DNA of 54,533 nt from Streptomyces populi (GTDB lineage Bacteria; Actinomycetota; Actinomycetes; Streptomycetales; Streptomycetaceae): the NCBI RefSeq assembly GCF_002911015.1, contig NZ_KZ626894.1, positions 1 to 54,533 of the forward strand, read 5' to 3'. The translations under genes were made by a program, and so were the position numbers. Numbering within the stretch: position 1 is the first letter of the stretch; each line of letters begins with the position of its first letter. The notes under the pieces are model-generated. The model made no database searches. It was not told where the DNA came from and worked only from the letters and a program-made list of their open reading frames with translations. This document shows positions 1 through 7,004 of this stretch, piece after piece.

Positions 1-227
1 TCGCCGCCGAGGGCGCCCGGGTCCGCTTCACCGACCCCCTCATCCGCGCCGCCCGCGTCACCGACGGCATCCAGGAGAGCGTGATCGACCCCCAGGACCA
101 CCCCTGGGACCTGGTCCTGGTCCACACCGTCCACCCCGGCACCGACCTGACCTGGCTCGAGGACCGCGACGACGTCCTCGACGCCACCTACCGCCTCGAC
201 ACCACGGCGGCCAAGGAGACCCTGTGA
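1..227 (+). CDS. Nucleotide-sugar (UDP-glucose/UDP-ManNAc type) dehydrogenase, C-terminal fragment
   Basis: Only the last 75 or so codons are inside the window; the gene starts before base 1 and is read in the frame whose first full codon begins at base 3. The visible end resembles the C-terminal UDP-binding domain of the UDP-glucose/GDP-mannose dehydrogenase family: a strand with LVLVHTVHPG followed by a closing LDATYRL, like the 'vvDatyr' ending of these enzymes. Family members oxidise the sugar C6 to a uronic acid with two NAD+. Its stop overlaps the GTG start of the next gene (GTGA), so it is translationally coupled to the glycan synthase and probably supplies its UDP-uronate. The exact sugar cannot be told from this fragment. 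Confidence 0.7.
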   Translation, partial: AAEGARVRFTDPLIRAARVTDGIQESVIDPQDHPWDLVLVHTVHPGTDLTWLEDRDDVLDATYRLDTTAAKETL

Positions 228-1882
228 CCGACCTGAACACGCCGGCCGCCGCGGACGCGGCCCTCGAAGCGCCCGGGGCATTGCCGCCCGGGGCGCCGGG
301 AGGCGGCGTACCAGGTCAGGCCGCGCCTACCGAATCCCACCACACCGTCGGCGACCGTGCCGAGCGCCCGACCGACCCGATGACCCCCGCCTCGTGCGGA
401 CTGATCCTGCCGAACCCGCGTCCCAGGACGACCGTGCCGCTGCCGCCGGTCCGCTCGGCCGCCACCTGGAACCGCCGGCCAGGCCCGCTGACCCGCTGGA
501 CGAACCGGATGCAGACCGACGTGCGCTTCGCGGTGCGGCGGGTGCTGGCGATGTTCTGCCTGCTGCCGCTGGGCCTCATCCTGGCCCGCGAGTTCCCGCT
601 GGTGCCGGAGAAGCCTCTGGTCATCGGTTACGGCATCACGGTGCTGGTCGGCACCATCGCCATGCTGCAGATCGCCTACAGCCGCTATGACGACCCGGCG
701 GAACGCACCCTGCGCAAGCGCCCGAAGAACCTCGCCGACTTCCCGTCGCTGCCGGCCGTGCCGAAGGTGACCTTCCTGCTCGCGGTCAAGGACGAGGCCG
801 AGTACATCGAACGGTGCGTCCGCTCGATGGCGGCCAGTGACTACCCGAACCTGGAGATCATCGTGATCGACGACCTCTCCGAGGACGGGACCCGCGAGAT
901 CCTGGACGATCTGGCGGAAGAACTCGACATCACCCTGCTCAAGCTGGAGAAGAACCTCGGCAAGAAGCACGCCCTCGTCAGGGGCGCGAGCATCGCCACC
1001 GGTGACGTGCTGGCGTTCACGGACTCCGACTGCATCCTGGCGCCCGACGCGCTGCGCCGCTGTGTGCAGGCCCTGGTCGACCACCCCGAGCTGGGCGCGG
1101 TCAGCGGTCACTGCCGGGCGCTCAACGTGGACGAGACGTTCTTCACCCGGGCCCAGGACGTCTGGTACGAGGGGCAGTTCCGGGTGGCCAAGGCCGCCGA
1201 GTCCACCTTCGGATCGGTCACCTGCGTCTCCGGTCCGCTGGCGGTCTTCCGCCGGGACGCCGTGTACAACTACTTCCCGGCCTGGGCCGGCGACCGCTTC
1301 CTGGGCGCTCCCTTCCGGTTCGCGACCGACCGCCAGCTCACCGGCTATGTCCTGGGGCAGCTGTGGGTCGGCAAGAAGCTGAAGAAGCAGTACGCCGACT
1401 CCCCGTTCGTCACCGCGCAGGACTATCCCGAGCGCAAGTGGCGCATCGGCTACGTCCGGTCGGCCAAGGTGTGGACCAACGTGCCCGAGCACTTCCGGCC
1501 GTTCATGAAGCAGCAGATCCGCTGGAAGAAGAGCTTCATCCGCAACACCTGCTTCACCGGCACCTTCATGTGGCGGCGAGGGGTCGGCCCGTCGTGTCTG
1601 TACTACGGCCATGTGCTGTGGGTGCTGGCCGCGCCGTTCATGGCGGTGCGACACATGGTCTGGGCGCCGATGCAGGGCGGGATCTTCGTGAGCGTGCTGT
1701 ACCTGAGCGGCGTGGTGCTCAAGGGCAGCATCTGGGGCCTGGCGTTCAAGATCGAGAACCCCGGTGACGCCCGCTGGCGTTACCGGCCGCTGATGAGTCT
1801 GCTGTCGGCGCTGCTGCTGTCCTGGCTGCTGCCCTACTCCCTCGCGACCATCCGTCGCGGTGTCTGGTCGAGGACTCGATGA
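224..1882 (+). CDS. Membrane GT2 polysaccharide synthase (hyaluronan/chitin synthase-like)
   Basis: 552 residues from GTG with an AAGGAG ribosome site 5 bases upstream. After a Pro-rich cytoplasmic stretch of about 100 residues there are two membrane segments (about 107-121 and 133-152). The GT2 catalytic domain follows, with an IDD at 215-217, the metal-binding TDSDC at 266-270, an acceptor-binding TDRQLT near 368-373 and the processive-synthase QxxRW motif at 430-434. Three more hydrophobic segments close the protein. This is the layout of inner-membrane synthases such as HasA and NodC, which polymerise and often extrude a beta-linked glycan. Genes for a sugar dehydrogenase before it and a deacetylase after it, all overlapping, suggest a uronate/amino-sugar polymer. 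The stop overlaps the next start (ATGA). Confidence 0.88.
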   Translation: MTDLNTPAAADAALEAPGALPPGAPGGGVPGQAAPTESHHTVGDRAERPTDPMTPASCGLILPNPRPRTTVPLPPVRSAATWNRRPGPLTRWTNRMQTDVRFAVRRVLAMFCLLPLGLILAREFPLVPEKPLVIGYGITVLVGTIAMLQIAYSRYDDPAERTLRKRPKNLADFPSLPAVPKVTFLLAVKDEAEYIERCVRSMAASDYPNLEIIVIDDLSEDGTREILDDLAEELDITLLKLEKNLGKKHALVRGASIATGDVLAFTDSDCILAPDALRRCVQALVDHPELGAVSGHCRALNVDETFFTRAQDVWYEGQFRVAKAAESTFGSVTCVSGPLAVFRRDAVYNYFPAWAGDRFLGAPFRFATDRQLTGYVLGQLWVGKKLKKQYADSPFVTAQDYPERKWRIGYVRSAKVWTNVPEHFRPFMKQQIRWKKSFIRNTCFTGTFMWRRGVGPSCLYYGHVLWVLAAPFMAVRHMVWAPMQGGIFVSVLYLSGVVLKGSIWGLAFKIENPGDARWRYRPLMSLLSALLLSWLLPYSLATIRRGVWSRTR

Positions 1883-1992
1883 TGAGGAACTTCCTGCGGC
1901 GCAAGTCGGTCCGAGTGATCACCGATGTGATCGCCATAGCCGTGGTGAGCTGCGTCTACCTGATCGTTCTGTCGCGAGGGAGCGTGCTCTGA
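1879..1992 (+). CDS. 37-residue single-pass membrane peptide between synthase and deacetylase
   Basis: This small frame starts at ATG inside the synthase stop (ATGA), with GAGGA 4 bases upstream, and ends in TGATG, sharing one base with the deacetylase start. The product has a basic N-terminus (MMRNFLRRKS) followed by one hydrophobic helix (about 14-31) and a short polar tail, so it is a predicted single-span inner-membrane protein. Both junctions are coupling overlaps, so ribosomes would have to translate it to pass efficiently from synthase to deacetylase. I recognise no family. It could be a subunit or regulator of the synthase (inference), as small proteins often are next to membrane polysaccharide synthases, or simply a coupling device. 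Confidence 0.7.
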   Translation: MMRNFLRRKSVRVITDVIAIAVVSCVYLIVLSRGSVL

Positions 1993-3656
1993 TGGCTCCG
2001 AAGCTCAAGCGGCGCGAGCCTGTCGGCGTCCTCGTGCACGACCACGGGCACGGTCCGGAACCCTGTTCCCGCGGTGACTACGGCGAGAAGGCCGGCCACG
2101 ACCGCAGCCGGGGCCGCGGTCACGGCTGGGGCCGCGGCTGGACGCAGTGGCCCGTCCGTGTCCTGCTCGGGGCACTGACCCTCTCCGTGGTGGTGACCTC
2201 GGGTGCCGTCGGCATCGAGCGCTACCTCAGCCGCAAGTACATGACCCCGCAGGCGCCGCTGGCCCAGGCTCGCATCAGCATGTCGGACCAGATCAGCTGG
2301 GCGAGGCGGGGCGAGACACTGCCGGACCACGCTCCGCCGGTGGTGCTGACCTTCCACGACGTCAACAAGAACAGCAAGAGCCCCTACGTGCTCACCCCGA
2401 AGGCGTTCGACGCCCAGTTGACCGCGCTGGAGCAGGCCGGCTACCGCACCCTGAGCGCGAAGCAGTTCACCGACTACATGAACGGCGGTCCGGTGCCGCG
2501 GCGTTCGGTGCTGCTCACCTTCGACGACGGCACCGACGGACTGTGGAAGTACGCCGACCGCATCATGGCCAAGCACCGGATGCGGGGCACCATCTTCACG
2601 ATCACCGGGTCGATGGACAAGCACCGCCCCTACTACCTGACCTGGCGCGAGATCGAGCGGATGCACCGCTCGGGCCGGTGGGACTTCCAGAGCCACACCC
2701 GAGCCATGCACAGCATGAAGCAGCTCGACGCCACCGGCAACACGGGCGCACCGATGGTGAACCGCCTGTGGCTGAAGGACGAGGGGCGGCGGGAGAACAC
2801 GGCCGAGTACCGCACCCGGGTGCTCCACGACCTCGCCGGTTCCGTCAAGGACATCGCCGGCCACGGCATGCCGGCCCCGTCGATGTTCGCCATCCCCTTC
2901 TCCGACGGAGAGGGGCAGCCGGACGCCGACTCGCAGGACTCACAGGGCATGCATCTGCTCAAGCAGCTCTTCTCCTTCGTGATGACGGACCATTCCAGCG
3001 TTCCGCTCACCGCCAGTCGGCGCTCCGCGGCGGCGGGCCTCGTCCAGCGCGTCGAGATCCTCGCCCGGACCACTCCCGGCCAGATGCTGGACGATGTCGG
3101 GCAGAAGGTCCAGGTGCCCCCCAACGCCCGTCGGCCGCTGTTCGAGACGGAGAACTGGGGAGGGCGCCAGACCCGTACGAGCTTCGACGTCTTCCTGGGC
3201 AAGGCGCCCTCGTCGCCCCTGACGCCCCGGTACGCCAAGGCCGACTACCGGCCGGACAGCAGTGTCGACTGGACGGACTACAGCACCACCGCGCTCATCG
3301 GGTCGCTGGGCAACGGCACCAACCAGGCCGCGCTGGGTGTCCGGACCAACAGCAAGGAACCGATGACCGTGGTCCTCACCCGCAGCCGGGCGACCCTGCT
3401 GGCCGACGGATACGAAGTGGCCTCGCAGCCGCTGGACCCGAAGTCCAGTCACACCGTGACCGTCAAGGTCGGACGGGACACCACCACGGTCCACGTCGAC
3501 GGCCAGGTGGAACTGAGCCATGTGTCGAGCCGGCCGTCCGACCAGCTCACCGGCGGTGTCACCATCCGGTCCGGCATCAACAAGGCCGGAAACCAGTGGC
3601 CGGTCTTCAAGTCGCTCGACATCTCGCCGCTCAAGGGCGCGGCGAGCCGCGGATGA
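1992..3656 (+). CDS. Membrane-anchored polysaccharide deacetylase (NodB-fold, CE4) with C-terminal glycan-binding-like region
   Basis: 554 residues starting at the ATG that overlaps the small upstream gene; an in-frame start further upstream would lie inside the synthase gene. The N-terminus is rich in His, Gly and Arg. One membrane helix at about 54-75 follows, then an extracellular NodB domain with VVLTFHD (117-123), the metal/catalytic TFDDG (176-180) and the zinc-ligand SHTRAMH (234-240). The last ~200 residues are Ser/Thr-rich beta-strand-like sequence, possibly a carbohydrate-binding lectin-like fold. CE4 enzymes remove N- or O-acetyl groups from glycans, so this enzyme would modify the polymer made by the upstream synthase outside the membrane. 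It is the last gene of the operon and is followed by a strong hairpin. Confidence 0.88.
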   Translation: MAPKLKRREPVGVLVHDHGHGPEPCSRGDYGEKAGHDRSRGRGHGWGRGWTQWPVRVLLGALTLSVVVTSGAVGIERYLSRKYMTPQAPLAQARISMSDQISWARRGETLPDHAPPVVLTFHDVNKNSKSPYVLTPKAFDAQLTALEQAGYRTLSAKQFTDYMNGGPVPRRSVLLTFDDGTDGLWKYADRIMAKHRMRGTIFTITGSMDKHRPYYLTWREIERMHRSGRWDFQSHTRAMHSMKQLDATGNTGAPMVNRLWLKDEGRRENTAEYRTRVLHDLAGSVKDIAGHGMPAPSMFAIPFSDGEGQPDADSQDSQGMHLLKQLFSFVMTDHSSVPLTASRRSAAAGLVQRVEILARTTPGQMLDDVGQKVQVPPNARRPLFETENWGGRQTRTSFDVFLGKAPSSPLTPRYAKADYRPDSSVDWTDYSTTALIGSLGNGTNQAALGVRTNSKEPMTVVLTRSRATLLADGYEVASQPLDPKSSHTVTVKVGRDTTTVHVDGQVELSHVSSRPSDQLTGGVTIRSGINKAGNQWPVFKSLDISPLKGAASRG

Positions 3657-3677
3657 GCTGACAGCAGTCCCGCACTT

Positions 3678-3719
3678 CGTGGGGGCGTCCCGGTCCCACG
3701 GGACCGGGACGCCCCCACG
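3678..3719. terminator. 20-bp perfect hairpin between convergent genes
   Basis: Two perfectly complementary 20-base arms (3678-3697 and 3700-3719), GC-rich, with a practical 4-base loop. There is no clear U-tract, as is usual in Streptomyces. It lies 20 bases after the deacetylase stop and before the converging binding-protein gene, so it can serve both directions. Confidence 0.8.
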
Positions 3720-3808
3720 GAACCGGTGTCCGGCGGGGCCGGCGAACGCCCCGGTGCCGGGCCGGGGGCGCGGCGACACGTCCTGACCGGTCCGTTCCCG
3801 GCATCCGC

Positions 3809-4747
3809 TCAAGTGCCGCTGTTGATGGTGGCGTTGTCCACCGCGCCGTCGCTGACGTTCCACTTGTCCAGGACCTTCCCGTAGGAACCGTCCCGGATGG
3901 CGGCGTCCAGGGCCGCCCGGATCGCGTCCCGCAGTCTGGTGTTCGAGCTCAGCACCGCGATGCCGTAGGGGCCGGCGTCGAGCTGCTCGCCGACCGTCTC
4001 GAAGTCCTTGCCGCCGCCCGAGGTCTTCACGGCGTAGGCGACCACCGGATAGTCGGCGACGTCGGCCACCACGGCGCCGCTCTTGAGGCGGGCCTGTGCC
4101 TCGTCGTGGGTGTCGAAGATCTCGATGTCGATCGGCTCGTCGCACTTCTGGGACTGGAGGAGGTCGTACGCGGTGCTGCCGCTCTGCACGGCCGCCTTCT
4201 TGCCGCAGAGGTCGGCCAGGGTCTTGATCCCTTCGGGATTGCCCTTCTTCACCATGATCGACGCTCCGGCCCTGAAGTAGTCGACGAAGTCGACGTCCTC
4301 GCCGATCTTCTCCCCGGAGGAGGGGTCCAGCCCCTGCTGGCGGTCCTTGGTGTCGGTCATCGCGGACATCACGACGTCGTAGTGCTTGGCCCGCAGACCG
4401 GTGAGCAGGGTGTCGAACGCGTTGTTGCCGAACTGGAACTTCACTCCCAGTTCCTTGCCCAGCGTGGCGGCGAGGTCGGGGTCGACGCCGGTCGGTCTGC
4501 CGTTCCGGACGAACTCCATCGGCGGGTAGAGCATGTCCGAGCCGACCTTGACGACGCCTGCCTGCCGCACCGACTCCGGCAGTTCGTCGTACAGCGGCGC
4601 CTTGCCCGTGCCGGACGCGGAGGGCGAGGCCTTCTCGGGGGAGTCGTCGCCGCAGCCGGTCAGGGCGAGAGCGCCGGCGACGGTCATCGCTCCGAGCGCG
4701 GCCAGGTGTTTCATCGCGGCGGAGCCGCGGCGGGCACGGGCGGTCAT
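3809..4747 (-). CDS. Amino-acid-type ABC transporter substrate-binding lipoprotein (SBP_bac_3)
   Basis: 312 residues from the ATG chosen because it gives a normal lipoprotein signal: basic start (MTARARRG), hydrophobic core, then LALTGC with the lipidated Cys at 32. Longer frames upstream would run into the promoter palindromes. The mature part follows the family 3 periplasmic-binding pattern (VVKVGSDMLYPPMEF, VDPDLAATLGKELG, FDTLLTGL, VVMSAMTDTKDRQQG, VQSGSTAYDLL). This fold captures polar amino acids or small organic solutes. No permease or ATPase genes lie next to it, so it is an orphan in this window. It is divergent from the tannase-like esterase across 328 bp that contain several inverted repeats. 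Confidence 0.88.
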   Translation of the reverse strand: MTARARRGSAAMKHLAALGAMTVAGALALTGCGDDSPEKASPSASGTGKAPLYDELPESVRQAGVVKVGSDMLYPPMEFVRNGRPTGVDPDLAATLGKELGVKFQFGNNAFDTLLTGLRAKHYDVVMSAMTDTKDRQQGLDPSSGEKIGEDVDFVDYFRAGASIMVKKGNPEGIKTLADLCGKKAAVQSGSTAYDLLQSQKCDEPIDIEIFDTHDEAQARLKSGAVVADVADYPVVAYAVKTSGGGKDFETVGEQLDAGPYGIAVLSSNTRLRDAIRAALDAAIRDGSYGKVLDKWNVSDGAVDNATINSGT

Positions 4748-4892
4748 GGGCGGTTCCGCCCGAGGGCACCGGGAGCTGTCGGTCTGTCCTTCACGCGGAC
4801 GTTCGGTGATCGCGACTCCATGTGGTTTCCGTGTCCCGCCATCCGGACGGCTCCTCTCAGGTGCCCGCTGTGCCACAGGTCGGCAAGTTACG

Positions 4893-4920
4893 CCAATAAC
4901 TGATCTTTGATGGTTATTGG
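4893..4920. promoter_or_regulatory. Inverted repeat CCAATAAC-N12-GTTATTGG, operator candidate
   Basis: The 8-base arms at 4893-4900 and 4913-4920 are perfect complements separated by 12 AT-rich bases. It lies about 145-170 bases upstream of the binding-protein start. It could be a repressor site or a hairpin in the 5' untranslated region of that gene; no U-tract decides between them. Confidence 0.45.
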
Positions 4921-4944
4921 TGCGGTCTGCGGCTTTCTGTGTCA

Positions 4945-4967
4945 GCGCCCGCGCGGCGCGCGGGCGC
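4945..4967. repeat. GC-rich hairpin, 10-bp arms, 3-base loop
   Basis: The arms 4945-4954 and 4958-4967 pair perfectly around a 3-base loop in the middle of the divergent promoter region. It may insulate the two transcription units or act as an early terminator; its role is unknown. Confidence 0.4.
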
Positions 4968-4972
4968 AAATG

Positions 4973-5003
4973 TTTGCAAAATTGCTGGGTATTTTGTTAA
5001 CAA
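4973..5003. promoter_or_regulatory. Paired palindromes TTTGCAAA and TTGTTAACAA
   Basis: Two perfect palindromes, 8 bp at 4973-4980 and 10 bp at 4994-5003, whose centres are 22 bp apart (about two helical turns). This spacing would put a dimeric repressor on the same face twice. They sit 73-103 bases upstream of the esterase start, in the position of a promoter operator. No matching regulator gene is adjacent. Confidence 0.45.
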
Positions 5004-5075
5004 TCTTGTAGCGTGCGTCACGCCTTGGGCCCGAGGTGTCAGCGGATCACTCGATACTCGACAAGGGGAGAACCC

Positions 5076-6878
5076 ATGCAGTGGCTCTCGGAATCCTCCG
5101 ATCGCGCAGCCTCCACCCGTCCGGCGGGTGGACGGGAAGGGCGCGCCCCCGGCCGCAAGTGCCTCCTGAGGGGCATGGCGATAGCGGGTTCCCTCGCCCT
5201 GACGGCCGCCGTGACGCCTTCCCTCGCGGTCGCGGCCCAGGGGCGGACCGCGCCGCACGGCCATGTCGTGGACCCGCAGGACGCCGCCCTGGCCTTCGAC
5301 GCCGGTGCCTACACGACGCTCACCGTCACGGTCGACGGTCAGCCGGTCAAGGTTCGCGCCTACAAAGAACTCTGCTACGTCGCCACCCCGGTCGCCGCGG
5401 CCGCCCAGCAGTCCGGCATCTTCGGCTCCACCACCATCGACAACACCCGCTGCGGCTACCAGAGCATGAACGTCTTCGTGCCCGAGAGCGCCTTCGACGA
5501 CCAGCGTGCGCCGGTCTACTTCGCGGTGAACAACGGTGGCTGGATGGCCAGTTACATCAAGGCGAGCGTCAACGACGGCGCGTCCTACAACAGCGCGACG
5601 AGCAACGTCGGCGCCGCGCTGAAGGCCGGGTACGTCTTCGTGGACGTGGCCAACCGCAGCCGTGGCCTGGTCGGCGCCGACGGCTCCTCGCCGGGCAAGG
5701 CCCCCGCCGCGGCGGTCGACGCCAAGGCGGCGGTCCGCTACCTCCGCCTCAACGACGCCGTCATGCCCGGCAGCGCCGAGCGGATCGTCGTCAACGGCAC
5801 CAGCGGCGGCGGCGCGCTGTCCTCGATCCTGGGGGCCGCGGGCAACAGCGCCGAGTACGACTCCTACCTCGCCGCGATCGGCGCGGCGGGCATCGACTCC
5901 AAGGGGCACAGCACCCTGCGCGACGACGTGTTCGCGGTCGCCGCGTACTGCCCGATCACCGACCTCGGCAACGCCGACACGGCCTACGAGTGGCTCTACA
6001 ACGTCCTCGGCACCCGTGACGCGACCGGATCGAACGCCACGCCCGAGGACGCCGCCGAGATCGCGGCGGGGTTCCCCGCGTACGAGAAGAGTCTCAAGCT
6101 CCGTGACCCGGACGGTTCCAGGCTCACCGCGGACAGCATGCTGGACACCATAGAGAAGGAGGTCGTCCGCTCCGCCGAGGCCTACATGAGGGCCGACCCG
6201 GCCAACACCGTCCCGGCGCTCGGAGCCACCTTCGACATCACCTCCGGCGGGCCCGGCGGGTCCACCACGAAGTCGTACGTGAACGACTGGATCGACGTCG
6301 ACAACGCGGCGGACAAGGTGCTGTCGGTCGACATGGCGAAGTACCTGACGTTCGTCGCCACCCAGGCCAGGCTGAAGACGACGCCCGCCTTCGACGCCGT
6401 GGGCGTGCACGGGAACACCACCAGCGGGACCGAGACCAACCTCTTCGGCCCGTACACCCAGAAGTACATGAACTACACCGAGTGGAGCTGGAACCACAAC
6501 GACGTGGCCGGTGACGGCAGCGGCCTCGACGACACCGGACTGACCTGGGACCGGTACACCGCCGAGAAGAGCACGACCCTCGACGACCAGATCCACCTGA
6601 TCGACCCGATGGACTTCATCGGCACGAACGCCGACACCGCGCCCAACTGGTACGTCCGCAACGGCACGCGCGACCGGGACACCTCGTTCATCGTCTCGAT
6701 CAACCTGGACCGGGCGCTGGAGGCCGACAAGCAGGTCGAGAACGTCGACTACCGGCTCGCCTGGAACCAGCCGCACGCCGGCAACTACGACGTGCCCGAG
6801 GCGATGGCCTGGATCGCCGAGGTGGTCGAGAAGGCCGGCGACCCGTTCGCCGCTCACCACCGCTCCGCCGGACGCTAG
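5076..6878 (+). CDS. Secreted subtype-B tannase / feruloyl-esterase-like alpha/beta hydrolase
   Basis: 600 residues. The ATG with AAGGGGAG 6 bases upstream is preferred over the earlier in-frame start. A long basic n-region (RKCLLRG) and a hydrophobic segment (about 33-53, ending AVAAQG) predict export. The mature sequence follows the bacterial subtype-B tannase pattern. The nucleophile is Ser243 in NGTSGGGALSS, and the late acid and histidine lie in GTRDRDTS (Asp533 or Asp535) and NQPHAGNYD (His567). An insertion of about 200 residues between them is typical of the lid domain. Such enzymes hydrolyse galloyl, protocatechuoyl or related phenolic esters. The expression site outside the cell and the neighbouring binding protein suggest use of plant phenolics (inference). 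The true substrate cannot be read from sequence. Confidence 0.82.
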   Translation: MQWLSESSDRAASTRPAGGREGRAPGRKCLLRGMAIAGSLALTAAVTPSLAVAAQGRTAPHGHVVDPQDAALAFDAGAYTTLTVTVDGQPVKVRAYKELCYVATPVAAAAQQSGIFGSTTIDNTRCGYQSMNVFVPESAFDDQRAPVYFAVNNGGWMASYIKASVNDGASYNSATSNVGAALKAGYVFVDVANRSRGLVGADGSSPGKAPAAAVDAKAAVRYLRLNDAVMPGSAERIVVNGTSGGGALSSILGAAGNSAEYDSYLAAIGAAGIDSKGHSTLRDDVFAVAAYCPITDLGNADTAYEWLYNVLGTRDATGSNATPEDAAEIAAGFPAYEKSLKLRDPDGSRLTADSMLDTIEKEVVRSAEAYMRADPANTVPALGATFDITSGGPGGSTTKSYVNDWIDVDNAADKVLSVDMAKYLTFVATQARLKTTPAFDAVGVHGNTTSGTETNLFGPYTQKYMNYTEWSWNHNDVAGDGSGLDDTGLTWDRYTAEKSTTLDDQIHLIDPMDFIGTNADTAPNWYVRNGTRDRDTSFIVSINLDRALEADKQVENVDYRLAWNQPHAGNYDVPEAMAWIAEVVEKAGDPFAAHHRSAGR

Positions 6879-6885
6879 TACCGCA

Positions 6886-6923
6886 GCGGGCCGTGTCCGC
6901 CCCGTCGCGCGGACACGGCCCGC
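6886..6923. terminator. 15-bp perfect hairpin between esterase and SUKH gene
   Basis: Perfect arms 6886-6900 and 6909-6923 with an 8-base loop start 7 bases after the esterase stop. The converging gene ends 81 bases further on, so this is a likely bidirectional terminator. Confidence 0.8.
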
Positions 6924-7004
6924 CACGCACCGGTCGCACCGGCCCGAGCCGTCGGCCCGGCCGCTTCCCGCCCGGTCCCCGGTCCGCCGTCTCCCGCCCG
7001 CTCC

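Larger units (their letters stand above)
4748..5075. promoter_or_regulatory. Divergent regulatory region between binding protein and secreted esterase
   Basis: This 328-bp gene-free stretch is clearly AT-richer than its surroundings around 4880-5015. It holds an 8-bp inverted repeat with a 12-base spacer, a GC-rich hairpin, and two perfect palindromes (8 and 10 bp), each listed separately. It ends in a good ribosome site (AAGGGGAG) for the esterase at 5076. Promoters for both directions must lie here, but I cannot assign exact -10/-35 boxes. Confidence 0.55.

Noticed and set aside
188..1654. 488-codon open frame opposite the glycan synthase
   Set aside because: High-GC DNA gives long antisense frames; this product is low-complexity Arg/Gly/Val-rich and matches no family, whereas the plus-strand GT2 has all its motifs.
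4914..6926. 670-codon open frame opposite the tannase-like gene
   Set aside because: It is a shadow of the third-position GC bias of the real gene, its product is Val/Gly/Arg-rich without domains, and it would cover the divergent promoter.
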